Source of the DNA: Ceriagrion tenellum
Lineage: Eukaryota > Arthropoda > Insecta > Odonata > Coenagrionidae
Assembly: GCA_963169105.1 (NCBI GenBank)
Contig: OY720634.1
Coordinates: forward strand, 119,696,430-119,760,429
Direction: 5' to 3'
Length of the DNA stretch: 64,000 bases
The notes beneath the pieces are model-generated. The model was not told the DNA's origin, made no database searches, and saw nothing but the letters and a program-made list of their open reading frames with translations. Every line of letters begins with the position of its first letter. Position 1 is the first letter of the stretch. Positions 1 to 11,527 of this stretch are shown here, piece by piece. A program made the position numbers and the translations under genes.

Positions 1-3000
1 CTGGTTTTACATGCTAGCAAGAGCTTTAGTGTACGGACGATTTTTCAGGGCTGAATGTAAGCCTCTGGTTACAAAAATATCTGATTGGTAGTCCGTAAGT
101 GCACAGTAAGTTTTCAAGAGTTTATTGTAGTTATCGCTTTCTCAAAAACAACAGAACATGACAACGAACCGCAGTAATAATCGAGAAAGTTGAAATGTTT
201 TAATTATTATCTATGAAACCAAGAATCAGACAACGTTTTCTTTTAATTGAGTTGGTGTGTTAATTCCTAAGTTTGACGTCCTTGTTTTCGTGGCTATTGG
301 CTATTGGATATGTATGAAAATAAATCTATCACTCAAATTTTAACATACATTGAGTGAAACATAAAAAATTTTACTTGGGATTATATTGTATATTTAAGGC
401 CATATCACGCATTTGATAATAGATTACAGAAATTTAATTTTTGAAACTAATATGTGTCATATAATCAGCTTTCTCTAAGACGAGTAATTCAATATTATAT
501 ATTATATTTTGCATGACAAAGACAAAGACAAAGCCACAAGGGACGATTAATGATTTAGATTCTAATTCAGCAATTAAATTGATTTTCGTACCTAACTAAA
601 ATTTACATGTAGAACTATTGAATGTGTTGAGTTGTTTCCAATGAACCTGGGTATGATTAGCATAAATAATTAGGAGATAAAGTAAGTTTTTTAATATAAC
701 CGGGGAATAAATTTAAATGAGAGATTTTTGAAGCCTGTTTTTTTGTGGACTGACTACCGTATCATAGAATACGTAATAGGTACAAGTCATCCTGGAATAT
801 GCATCTCTTTGTTCTTTTGGGATGCTTGGCCGGTCAAAACTTAAGCCTTAAATCGAGGATGGTTTTTGGTAAAGAATTAAAGGTTCCATCAATATTATTA
901 GACGCTCTGTTGCGAAGCCGAATATGTACTCATAATAAATTTATCGGAGAATGGAATGTGACGGTTGATATCGGACAATCCGCCTCGCTGGCGTGAGAAG
1001 TCACCGCGAATGTGTGATTAGTGACCCCAGACTTCTACGCCCCGCGAGCCACTCCGAGGCTCCTCCCGCAAGTCAACGCGAGCTCCCTCCCTCCCTACTC
1101 TTGCCCTACAAGTTCCCTGGCACGCCCTCTCTCTCTCTCTTGCCTGCCACTTATAAACTTGCCTATCTCGTCGCCCTTCCCTTTCCCTCCTCCGCCACCC
1201 CAGAGCTCTCGTTCCTTCGTCCCGCGGGACGGTGATAATAAGAGCGGGTAAACGCGAAAGTCACTTATCAAGTGACGAGGGTAATCGGGGGCTCGCGTTC
1301 TTCCATGTCTCTGCCGTCGCTCAACCCTCTCTCTCATCGGCATCAACAGCGAGCGCTCCCTCAACCACTGGGGCGGCGGGCAGGGGGGTACAAACACGCC
1401 TTGGCGTTGTTCGCATTCAAAATTACGTATTGGACTTAGGTAGACCTCTTGCTCATTGCTGTCATGCCTACAAAGCCAACTCTATTTTTAGGTTGTCGCA
1501 GTGATTTCCACTTGAGCACAAATTTGAGTGAAATTTTGTACATGCGTAATTATAGTAAAATGTATCGAAAAAAGCGGAATGAAATTTCATGTTACCGATT
1601 TGGCTTTTAGGCAATTGTATGCAATTTTAACGCGTAGCCTTAGGGCACTTCGCATATGTTTCGAACTAAGTCGATGGTAGGCATACAAATTTTCTCCTAA
1701 ACGCGAAAATATACGTTTCATATCATTATAATGGTTCCCAATAATTGTCAAAGCATCGTGCCGAATAAAAAAACACATACGCAAAGATTTTCATCTACAT
1801 TTTGAATTCCGCGCCAAAAACCCAAGTCATACCAATGCTTTAATTGAAGCGAAAGTTTTGAAGTATAATCCTTATGTCATTTACGCTACCACATGCATGG
1901 TTATTTCCAACTTATAAATAGATACACTCACGTGATGAGTGGTCCAGTATTTTTTTTGTACTTACATTGAATGTTATTAACATGAGCTCTAAATGAATCA
2001 CGATTAGCGCTCCAACCACCTCAATAATATTCCATAATTAACATATCTTACATATCTTTTTCGTTTTTCTTTCACGCGTGCTTTGCTTCATGTACGCGCA
2101 CTTATTGTTTCTCATGTACTTTAGACGACTAATAGTTCTACTATTCAAACTCTCATCCATCGCATTCACCCAATACTTTTAAGGTCCACTCCTTCCTCTT
2201 ACGACATATTTTTGCAAAATAATTGCGTTACATGGCGTTTTTAAACATGAAATTGTTACTGTATAATTGATTTTCGTGCATAAAGCGGCTTTATCTCTTA
2301 ACGTTACAGTGCGATTTATCGCAAAACTCAGAAGATCGATACCTGGCAACGAGTATATCAACGAAATATCGAAGCCGATGCATCGTAACATTGCTTTGGT
2401 CTCGAGGGGAATGCTTCTTGCTTCTCCCACCTCACCCTTCCTGTACAATCTCTCTCCCCTATCCGAGACTTGACGACGTCCTTGGGAACGGTTGACTCTG
2501 CCACCCAAAGGGCTCCTTGAGGATTCAACCTCCTTCAAGTGTACTTTTCCGCGACGCTCGCGATGTTCATTTTTTCACGCGATGTGAAGTCACAGCTAGG
2601 GGTCGAAGGGGTTTTTCATGACATCCCCTTTCCTTCGATTTCCTCCTGGGAAATTAAAAACTTGCTCCCTTTTCCATCGCAGTCTCTATCCCAATCATTT
2701 CTCCATGAATATTCAGCGGAATCGCTGAACTTTGGGTCGCCTCGTCTTCGGAGCCGAACTCATCGGCGACACTTTCGCGTGTGGGCGTCACTTCTTGTCG
2801 ACGCAGCGATTTGAAAGACTTTACCATCCTCCCGCACTGAGATATGAGTATTCGCTTAATTGAGCGGGTCGAAGATGGAAAACGTGGTACACCGTAAATA
2901 ATGCTGTTCTTAGTTTGCATCAAATGTGTTTCTCTTATTTCTGCATGATTAGTATAAATGATTTAATTCAAAATATAGAATCGCAGGAAATATTATGGTC

Positions 3001-3072
3001 ATAAACCAGTTATCTGTCATTATAATAAGAAATGCAAGTTCTTTGTTAACTTTGTGGTATTCCATTTTATCT
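1..3072. other. Anonymous AT-rich DNA with a GC/CT-rich patch
   Basis: No recognisable gene. Open frames are 60-120 codons, have no known motifs, and overlap on both strands. About 1,000-1,420 is unusually GC- and pyrimidine-rich, with runs of CT around 1,128-1,142. About 2,390-2,830 is also moderately GC-rich. Either could be an old exon or regulatory patch, but no splice or coding signal decides this. Confidence 0.5.
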
Positions 3073-3203
3073 TTCAGATGATTTAATGTTTAAATTTACA
3101 AAATGATTACATTCACCTGAAGATGACGCTCAAGCGTTGAAACCCGGGTTGTGTGTGTTTTTTAAGTTGTGGTTTTGTAAATGTAAACATTAAATCATCT
3201 GAA
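3073..3203 (+). mobile_element. Palindromic short element with hammerhead-like core
   Basis: Two 31-nt arms at 3073-3103 and 3173-3203 are reverse complements with a single mismatch seen by eye. They enclose about 70 nt whose centre matches the hammerhead ribozyme pattern. There is no coding capacity. The architecture (terminal inverted arms around a ribozyme core) recurs at 4.46, 29.9 and 47.9 kb, so this is read as one copy of a dispersed non-autonomous family, or as an excised PLE end. A tRNA-type SINE begins about 20 nt downstream. No convincing target-site duplication was found. Confidence 0.6.
3114..3153 (+). ncRNA. Hammerhead ribozyme-like motif (type I, minimal)
   Basis: Core CTGAAGA lies at 3117-3123 and GAAAC at 3139-3143. 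Stem II is GACGC/GCGTT (3125-3129 with 3134-3138, one G-T wobble) with loop TCAA. Stem I is CAC (3114-3116) with GTG (3151-3153). Stem III is a short palindromic CCCGGG followed by TT, so the predicted cleavage is after T3150. CTGANGA/GAAAC and a very short helix III match the published description of hammerheads in Penelope-like elements. Whether it cleaves is unknown. Confidence 0.55.
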
Positions 3204-3225
3204 TTATAATCGTCCCCGGCGTCCC

Positions 3226-3447
3226 AATAGTCGGCCCCGGTGGCGGCGGGGTAAAGTCCTCGCCTGCCAACCCGAGGGTCGCGGGTTCGAGTCCCGCCTG
3301 GGTAAAATATTTTCTGCCCAGGACATGGGTGTTTGTGTCTCGTACGTTGTTACTGTTATTCACCCGACGTAAATTGGCCCATTGTGCTGTATTCGGGGTA
3401 GTGAAGATAAATAAATAAATAAATAAATAAATAAAATAAATAATAAT
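3226..3447 (+). mobile_element. tRNA-derived SINE (tRNA-Gly-like head)
   Basis: The head contains an A-box-like segment (GGCGGCGGGGTAAAGTCC) and a perfect B box (GGTTCGAGTCC) inside a good T-arm hairpin GCGGG...CCCGC. The segment CTCGCCTGCCA is the same as in the anticodon arm of animal tRNA-Gly(GCC), so the head looks Gly-derived. A unique body of about 95 nt follows, then an (AAAT)n tail near 3406-3443. This is the standard Pol III SINE layout. Its right-left partner, a target-site duplication, was not found with certainty. Antisense reading gives the usual spurious frame seen over SINE heads. Confidence 0.8.
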
Positions 3448-4463
3448 TAATTTTTTTCTGTTTCTAAATATGTTTTGACCGATAACTCGAGAAGAGAGAC
3501 CATGAGTTAGTACCTTCTCCAACTTAAAAAGTAGGGATGCATGATAGCTCTTTCCCAAAAATAGAATGGTGAATGATAGTGGCGGTACAAGACCTGATTC
3601 TGAGAAAACGATGCTTATATGCATCTCTAAAGAAAAATTAGCAGTTCTCACACTCATTAATCTAGCTCGGCGTCTGTATATCCATACTTCTGCATATAGT
3701 TATGTGCATTTTAAAGGCAATTTTGGTGAAGCGTGAAGTAATTTGTATTTTGCCACACCACAAATTTCCATATGCATATGGTCGTGCCACAGTATATTGA
3801 AGGGACTGTCGTGTCAGCGAAATAAAAGATTTTATAGACACCAAAGTTTGTTCCTTCAATATGAAGGAGATGCTTCATTTCATATTCCATGAAAGATCAT
3901 CACGGGGATGGTGGACAAATTACAACATCCACTGAATTACCCCTGTTATCCGATAACATCTCGTAGGATAAACTACCTACATCATAAAGATTGGAAGTGT
4001 CGGTTGAAAACGATTATTTGTAAAAAAAATATTTTTTTAGAAAATAGGAGAATTTACTCATACCGGGATATGTTTTTCGTTGGGTGTGTTTTTAGAGAAA
4101 GAGTTTTCGAGGGTTATGGTGCAAGACAAAAACAGAGGTCACCGTACGATTGTCAATATGAATTATAGGTGGAGCAAAACTTGGCGGCACTAAGCAGCGG
4201 AAATTCTGCGTTTAGGGAAAGTTAGTCGAGCTTCTACAAGCAGGATTCCTGCATGGACCTTTGGAGGAGGTCATACGCCCTTCATCTCTCCTCTCACACA
4301 CGCTCTCTTCTTCCACAAGTCAGTCTTTTTTCAAATGAGTTCTGCCAAGTTTTGCTATATATGTTAGAGACTGCTTGAAGCAATCGGGAGAATAGGATTA
4401 ATAGTTGAAGACTTAACCTTAAGGAAAATTTTCACAGACATGACGAAAAAAATATCTTAGTGT
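3448..4463. other. Non-coding stretch, nothing recognised
   Basis: Only unrecognised frames are seen, the longest 86 codons at 3908-4168 (+), with no motif. A pyrimidine-rich run lies at about 4260-4330. Confidence 0.4.
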
Positions 4464-4582
4464 ATTCTATGCTTAAAAGTTCACTGCCAGGAATACCAGG
4501 AACCAGGAAATTGCCAGGAACCATGATAATGATTGCTTTTTAGTTGAAACCTGGGTCGGCAATAAACTTTTAAGTGTGGAAT
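4464..4582 (+). mobile_element. Decayed palindromic element with hammerhead-like core
   Basis: Arms at 4464-4488 and 4558-4582 are imperfect reverse complements (TTAAAAGTT core, ending ACTGCC / GGCAAT). Between them lie four short direct copies of CCAGGAA (4486-4522) and a hammerhead-like segment at about 4521-4558. The GAAAC box (about 4546-4550) and the following CTGGGTCG match the copy at 47.9 kb. The CTGATGA box is mutated to ATGATAA. The shared motif and palindromic layout make it an older member of the same family as 3,073 and 47,861. Confidence 0.45.
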
Positions 4583-4848
4583 GTACTAAGTTATTTTTTT
4601 GTCATGCCAATGGGGAGACACTGATAAAAGCAGATAAAAAAGTAGGTAAAAATGCGTATTACATCAATTCCGTTTTTTCAGGAGTGATGCTTCCCTCAGG
4701 AAAATTACAGAGACGTTAACAACCAAGGTAGATGTGGAGGAAGTGGGCATTTCAAAGAGGATTAGGCCTGAGATGATGATGTATGAGCATTGACGAGTCG
4801 ATGCACTCCGTATTTTTACGCGGTTAGCTCCTCCAGGTCGACACATAC

Positions 4849-5040
4849 TCATTCAGCGATAGACTTGGAAGCTGCGAGACGGTTAGTGAATGCCCCTAAG
4901 GCCCCAATTCCAAGTTCGAATCCCGCTTGAAGGACGGAGATGTAGTAGTTTGCCGATGGAATTGCCAATGAGTCTGCCCTCATCAATCAGTTGGAGCGTT
5001 TATAAAGTAAACAAAAGATACAATTAGTGACTGAATCAGA
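4849..5040 (+). mobile_element. SINE-like tRNA head remnant
   Basis: It contains an almost perfect B box (AGTTCGAATCCC, about 4914-4925) about 35 nt after an A-box-like GACGGTTAGTGAATGCC, the spacing expected for an internal Pol III promoter. The tail region is not clearly A-rich and no target duplication was seen. It could be a different SINE family from the copy at 3,226, or a chance tRNA pseudogene. Confidence 0.35.
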
Positions 5041-5467
5041 TAATTACAACGCAAATCAATTATAACTAGTCCTGCCGTCAACCCAATAATTCTAGCACTG
5101 ATTTCCAAATCAAGCCGAGTTCATCATCATCGACAGTATGAGTCCAGTCAGCTCCGTACAAATCAACGAGAGTAGCAGTTTGTGATCATGTAACGCTCAT
5201 TCTATTCTTTCTACTTTTACAGAATTCCGTTCATAAAATTTCCGCAGGAATGGCGGACAAACATTGGTCGCATTTTGTGGCACAAAATCCTGCTGAACAG
5301 AGTAATTTGCGGTGAAAATACAATTTGACGGATAAACATCAAATATGGAATACATCAGGCAAATTACAAAGGACGTCTGAATAGGAATCAAACGATTCGT
5401 TGATAAATGAACTTAACGCTTTCAGGTGCCACTTTATTTCAATTCTTATTGATGATTCTCTTTATTT

Positions 5468-5796
5468 TCATCTACATCTAGATACTACCCTGCGAGCAGC
5501 CGCATGGGCGTGTGGAAGGGGGTGTTAAGACACCAGCCGTGTAATATGTGATAAGGTTTTGGGAGGTGAAAAGGTGACATGTATTATGGGAGAGTATTTA
5601 GTGGAACTCCGTTTTTATTGTGATTGCTCATTGTGCATGGATACAATGCGTGTTTGTACCTATCTGTTTGGCAATGTATCTCTCTTATTTTATCGCTTTT
5701 GTCAGATCTAGAGATGTAGTGAGGCGTCATGATAACATTCTCCGTGTCGCTCTGAAACACACAAGTTCCGAATTCCTCAAGCAAGCCAATCCTCAT
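5468..5796 (-). pseudogene. LINE B 3' end: RT C-terminus plus tail (truncated)
   Basis: The minus-strand frame at 5584-5796 encodes the same C-terminal block as the LINE B copy at 46.7-47.2 kb: shared runs include IMTPHYISRSD and DKIREIHCQTDRYK. It is followed on the minus strand by the shared 3' UTR (CCCATGCGGC..., ACACGCCC...) and a tail made of (GTAGAT) units, read on the plus strand as CATCTACATCTAG at 5468-5480. The known role is the C-terminal region of a non-LTR retrotransposon reverse transcriptase of Jockey/CR1 type. All RT catalytic motifs are missing, as is usual for 5'-truncated copies. Confidence 0.7.
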
Positions 5797-7229
5797 GTTG
5801 AAGGAGTAAATAAATTCGGGTATTGATATAGTCCACTCACTGATTGTGTTCCATTTATTGGTTCCTCCATTATTCTTTTGAATCGAACGAAATGTCGTCC
5901 TTATATTCGTAGTGCAGGATTTCTTCGAGGTGTGGACTATAAAAACTCATTGATTAACTCCATCGATTGGTCAGTGGAGGTGAAGAGTGAAGAGCGCACT
6001 TATCTTCTGATTTATGACTGCTGATGATGTTAGGGGACTTAAGAGATGTGACATCAATCCATAATGGCGGTGAATGAGATAGGAAAGTTATCGAAAGACA
6101 ATTGTGAATGAATTGACAGACCGTAAGTATGTGTATAAAAAATTGAAAATTAAAGTTAATAGTTGCATCAGTGAAGTTTCCTTCAAAAAAACATCAAATC
6201 GACACAAAAATTATTCCATAGATTCCTCGTGCCCTCTGAAGAACCGATGGTTGCAACGGTCGCCTTTATATCATCTATCATGACATTATTATTCACTGAT
6301 CCTACGTCAAACTTGACGGGATTTGTTTTAATGTATAGAGAGCTACCTTTATCACGTTATGATGAATTTTATAAATATAATTTTATAAATTCGTATAATC
6401 CTTACTTTGTGATTTATAGATAATATTATTATAGTATATAGGGATATTAAAATTACCGAAGTAGACGAGGTTTCTATAATATTCAAACCTTCTGTTTCGA
6501 TATAATCCTCTAATTCTATTTTAAATGAATGGAACGTTTGTCATAAACCTAATAACTCAATTTTTGCTCAAATGTTGCCTGCAATTTCATATGGTACAAT
6601 CTATACCATCACAATATTCTCATCTATCTGTCTGTTGTTAAGTTATTTATCCGACTTTATCCTACGTCTCCATCTATGGAGCATGCTTTACTCAGAATCC
6701 CCACAGTCAAGCCAGACGGATGTAGATTTAGTGTACAGAAAGATAACTATCATATGCATATAGACGCATATTGTAACGCGCTATTTTCGTAAGCTTCAAA
6801 ACGTATGATTTTTGGACAGTAAAATTTTAGAATCGAAAAATATAAAATTCTCCTGAGTTTAATCATTTAAAAAATCTGGAATCTCCAGTTTGGACACATT
6901 CCTTTGCATGGGGTTTTTTTTGCGATTCATTCGTATGTAAAAAATCCGAAAAACCCGATGGCCTTATTTCCCTAAGATTTAGTGGAGCATTCATAAATCC
7001 AAAAAAACCTGAAGTTTAGAATGCCGAATCGTCTTTAATCCTAAATTGTATACCCTACCGAAGTAATACCACCGCCAAACTGCTTGCATGATGATAATTC
7101 ATCTAACAGAATTCTTTGTCTTCAGCAGAGAAGCATACTAGACGGAAAAATGCACCCCTTATGATTGGATTGATCGGATATTTTTGGAGACGACCGACAG
7201 CTAAGGTTATTTCCGCCGACGGGGACAGG
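5797..7229. other. AT-rich DNA, nothing recognised
   Basis: Several frames of about 60 codons, no motifs, no repeats noted. Confidence 0.4.
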
Positions 7230-7490
7230 TAAGGGAGGGAGGGTGGAGAGAAACCCGGCGTCGGTATTAACGTGCTCTTAAAGAAAGACTCCAAGGGCAC
7301 CATAGTTTAATATCTCATCCGGCTGCACTTGAAATACCCTCTACAAGACACTCAAGTAGGGATCGGGTTTCCTTGGAAAAATGTCCTTCTCTGCAGAGAT
7401 GACATTTTTCAGACTGTTGTCCCCTTGGCGTCTTTCGTTAAGAGCAGCCTAATACCGACGCCGGGTTTCTCTCCACCCTTTCTACCCTTA
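7230..7490. repeat. Long inverted repeat (about 70-bp arms)
   Basis: The arm at 7230-7297 and the arm at about 7421-7490 are reverse complements over about 68-70 nt with only a handful of differences. Both contain AGAAACCCGGCGTCGGTATT on opposite strands. The spacer is about 125 nt. The arms are much more GC-rich than the surroundings. No ORF and no hammerhead signature were seen. It may be a foldback/MITE-like element or two head-to-head copies of one short repeat. Confidence 0.75.
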
Positions 7491-9943
7491 TGGTAAAAGC
7501 TAATTCACGTTCCCAATGAATACTTTATGGGCCTTTCTCCCTCTTATACACTCATATGAGTTTGGGCAAAAACAATACTTCCGGTCGTCAAGGGTACAAT
7601 TCACCAAAAACGCGAAATTTTGAGCTATTTATCGATATTATTTTCAAAATTCCGCTAAATCAAAAGAAAATAAAAATTGGTTAGAATGAATATGTATTTC
7701 GATTATATTTCCTTTGATTTGAAACTTGTCTCAACTTTGTACAATTAGTATTTTTAGTCTAATTGAGCAAATGAACAAAGGACTGCAAGCGAATGAAATG
7801 ACCTCATTGCGGGTATTTCTTTATGCGAATAGATTTATTATATCATAAACACAAACAGAGAAACTTTGGATTTCATATAAATTATTTATTTTCCTAATAT
7901 ATGCTCGATAATATATTGACTCATCTCTTCATCAAAAGATCAAAGTAATAATAATTATAATAATGTATATTTATTGTTCAGGGACTTCGCATCTTTTGGA
8001 CCATAATAGAGTTTATCAAAAGAAACTCTTTGGCAAAAAAACATAATTTTTCAGGACACTACAGTTTGAAAATTTGTACATTGTAAAGCATATGAAACAG
8101 GTGTACTCACAGATATGGACAATCATACATACATTGGTACAATAATATTTTCAATTAGTATAATACGCGTTTGTGAGATTTAGAGGGATATTTATAGAAA
8201 TTAACAAAGGAATAAAGTATACAATGAAATTCAGACTGCACTACAATAATATTTTCATACACGAATATTTACATTTCCCATTAAAATTGTTGTACATTGT
8301 TTGATTTTATAATATTGTTAGGAATACCACTCCTTATTCTTAAGGCGGAATCTATAGTGGATAACTGATACACGTTAGTTCTACACCTTGGAATACCAGT
8401 AATACCAATTCCTTCAATAAAACGTTTCATGACTATGGGTTATTGCCTGACTTCCTAAAACATTAAATAAAGCACGAATAGATATACCGTTGCTCCTTTT
8501 GAATCCTAAAAATGTGTTTACTCTCAGAGTTGGCATTCAAAAACTATCATGAGGACGCAACTGCGTGAACTTTCGATGACATGCAGCTCAAGCCAAATGC
8601 GCAAAACATGAACCAAGATAACACGCTTATAATTCTTCAGCGCTCCCTGGACTACATTCCTGTCAAGCTGCATTCAAGAACGAATCTGAGCGTAGTAAGC
8701 ACATTTTTTTTGAATGATTGCTCAAGCGGCACATTAGTTTCAAGTAACGAGTAAAAATACCGTATACTCAGTTGAAGATAAAGAGTCATTAAAAATAAAA
8801 AACCTTAATAAACAAGTGTTTTCAAATTCTCTTTGAGAGTGAATGTTCTATAAAGGAGCTCCTAATGGCTGGAGAGAAAAAGATAGAGCAAATATACATT
8901 CCATGTATTTTATACCTTGTTGATAATAATAATTATTATGCTTTGTTTGGAATTAGTTAAATCCATTAAATTATGAAAACATATTGGTAATTTTTGGAAC
9001 TGAATGCGGGATTGCGCACTCACGCTAATTTCGCTAGTATGCCAATAATATGGATAGACCTAGCATTTGAGTCGTAAGTAGCTTAATATTACGCTCTTTT
9101 TTTAAACAGTGAGGCTCAGATTTGAAGTAAAATACTTTTAATGAGACTCTTCTCCTAAATTCTCGGGGGCAGGGGGATTGTATTCATAATCACAGTCCTC
9201 ACTGGTAAGGCAATCGTAATGCCTCTTGGTAATTTCCGAATGTATTTCAGAATTGAAAATTGATCGTTCGAAACACTTAACTTGGACATCGTTTCCGTAG
9301 TGTAGTGTTTATTGCGTGCGCCACACACGCGCAAGGTGCGATCTAGGGCGGAAACATTTTCTGTTTACCTACAAATTCCTCGCCGAGGAAAGGTTTTTAA
9401 TTGAAAAACTGAAAAATATAGAGACGAGGGAGATATGTGCAATGTTTTTTGCTCTTAAGGAAAATTATGTAAAAATACTACTTACCATCATTCATATTGA
9501 ACGTTATGAAGTTTTCATAGTATTCCTCCAATCACACGATCCAAAAAAAACTTTGCCAAGATTGACCATGTTCTCTCACACAATTTCAAGCACCCATATG
9601 TGCTTTTTGATTGAAGGAAAGGTACTGAAATTTTTCAAAAGGTGATTGTCACTATTGCAAACGTATTTTCTCTCGAAATTTATTGGAAAAATACGCCACT
9701 GAAAACGCCTTCCTCCGCACAATAATTTTTGCGGAATAAGTTGAATTCGGAGAACAAAATTGCCATGTTCCATTCAGCTTCCGAAAAAATTATTTAATAT
9801 TTTCAACACAATGATTGGAAGATTTAAATCAAGGCTGAAAGTAAAAATTGAAAAAGTGCTTGAATGGTAGATTCTTTAAAATTACGTACTCAAAGATCTT
9901 GTAATATTATAAAAGTATATAAATTTTATTTCAGTCGGCAGGG
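7491..9943. other. AT-rich DNA, nothing recognised
   Basis: About 2.4 kb without a recognised gene. The longest frame begins at 9316 (+, 109 codons) and has no identifiable motif or signal. Confidence 0.4.
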
Positions 9944-9990
9944 GGTGTTAGAACTCCAGCCATGAATAGTGGAGGTACGGATAAGAAACA
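9944..9990 (-). mobile_element. Short LINE B tail fragment
   Basis: GCAGGGGGTGTTAGAACTCC at about 9950-9969 followed by AGCCATGAATA resembles the LINE B 3' UTR at 5512-5550 (GGAAGGGGGTGTTAAGACAC, CAGCCGTGTAATA) in the same orientation. It is only about 45 nt, so the call is weak. Confidence 0.35.
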
Positions 9991-10263
9991 GGAAGAGAGG
10001 ACAAAGAATAATTTCATGAGGTCATAACAAAGGTCTTATGGTCACACCCTGTTCTTTTTGTCGATACTAATGGAACGCGGAAACATGGAATCCCTGGAAA
10101 AGTTCTTTGAACGGGTTTAAGGAAATTAGTTCGGCATAGACTCTCTCAACTCACCGCCTCTAGCAGTTCCAATGATACAGTGCTGGGTCAAAAAAACTTT
10201 CTCCGTGTTACACTGAGACTCGTGTGATCTGAATTTATTGAGTAATTTAAGTTTATGCTCCTT

Positions 10264-10735
10264 TTGGTTCCTGGTTTGTAGTCCTATCTTCTTTGAGCAC
10301 AATCAGTACACGAAAACATTCGTGTGGAGCGTGGCACTCTATGGATCGGAAGCATGGACCATTGGAAAATCAGACCAGAACAGACTAGAAGCCTTCGAAA
10401 CCTGATCCTGGAGAAGGATGCTTAAGATAAAATGGACGGATAAAATAAGAAATTATGAAGTGTACAGAAGAGTAGAAGAGGAGAAAAGCATATGAAACAC
10501 CATACATTAATGGTGAACCAGATGAGTTGGACACCCTGAGGCGCAATGGGTTTATGAAGAATATATTTGAAGGCAGAATAGATGAAAAGTCCCTAGTAGA
10601 AGACCCAGGAGCTAACTTATGGGTCAAATAAAGAGGAATTTATATAGGAAGAGATACCAGGAGGTAAGGGATGTAGCATTAGATTGGGAATGGTTGAGGG
10701 CTGCAGTCAACCAATCTTAGGATTGAACGACCAAT
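10264..10735 (+). pseudogene. LINE A 3' end: RT C-terminal remnant, copy 1
   Basis: Conceptual translation of 10,312 onward gives FVWSVALYGSEAWTIGKSD, then RRMLKIKWTDKIRN, then a decayed block around 'NGF...EGRI' and a final block like YQEVRDVALD. These are the classic C-terminal motifs of a non-LTR retrotransposon RT. The family 3' end is marked by AACCAATCTTAGGATTGAAC (10,705-10,724). Stops and frameshifts are frequent. The first 37 nt (about 10,264-10,300) are in the opposite orientation to the rest, compared with the copy at 46.43 kb, as if the 5' end were inverted during insertion. Confidence 0.7.
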
Positions 10736-11527
10736 GAATATGCATCCTTAGTGCTTCAAGCTACTTCTTCCGTCGGCTGGGCTAAGCTGCTATTTATTTT
10801 AGGATAATTTTTTCATTGTTTGGCAAGTGCTACAGAGGTTTAAGAGACAATTGTTTCCCTAAATACTCGAAGCCATTAATCTGCTAATTCCATCTCCCCC
10901 ATGTCATGGGCCAAAAATTTGGATTGGACGCACCCATAGACACAACAAGTTAAAGAACATAATTGAAGGAAAAATAGAGGGAGAAGTCCCCAGATTAAGA
11001 CCCAAAAATAAGTTTATGGACCAAATAAAGAGGAAAGTACATAGGAAAAGATACCAGGGGGTAATGGAACTAGCATTAAAAAGGGAAGGGTGGAGGGCTT
11101 CTCCACCTTTCCTAAAATGGGAGGGAGAGGTGAACCAATCTTAGAATTGAATGACCAAGGAATATGCATCCTTGTAGCTTCTAGCGCCTTTCAATCCACT
11201 CCTTCCGTCGGCAGAGCTGAACTATCACTATTATTTTCAAGATAATTTTTTCATTGCTTGGCAAATGCTACAGAGGATTAATAGACAAATGTTTCCCTAA
11301 ATACTCGAAGCGATTATACCGCTAATTCCTTCTCTCCCATGTCATGGACCAAAAATATGGATTTGACACAAACACAGACATAATGGGTTTGTGAAGAATA
11401 CATTTGAAGGAAAAATAGAGGGAAAAGTCCAGGAAAAAGTTTATGGACCAAATGAAGAGGAAAGGACATAGGAAGAGATACCATGAGGTAAGGAAACTAG
11501 CATTAAATAGGGTAGGGCTGAGGGATC
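10545..11527 (+). repeat. Local tandem array of LINE A 3' ends (three units)
   Basis: Landmarks of the LINE A tail repeat in order. The (A/G)GAA(G/C)A(A/T)..TTGAAGG block occurs near 10,550, 10,950 and 11,390. The CCAATCTTA(G)GATTGAA tail occurs at 10,707 and 11,134. The following non-LINE flank (ATAATTTTTTCATTG, then GTTTCCCTAAATACTCGAAG) is also repeated, at 10,803-10,873 and about 11,242-11,309. Because the flank is copied as well, this is a tandem segmental duplication with a period of about 400-440 bp, not three independent insertions. The third unit ends near 11,527. Confidence 0.7.

Noticed and set aside
3190..3657. 155-codon minus frame ending 'QAGLEPATLGL...'
   Set aside because: It is the antisense of the tRNA-type SINE, a common false frame.
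6016..6060. CTGATGATG as another hammerhead core
   Set aside because: No GAAAC box or paired stem follows within range.
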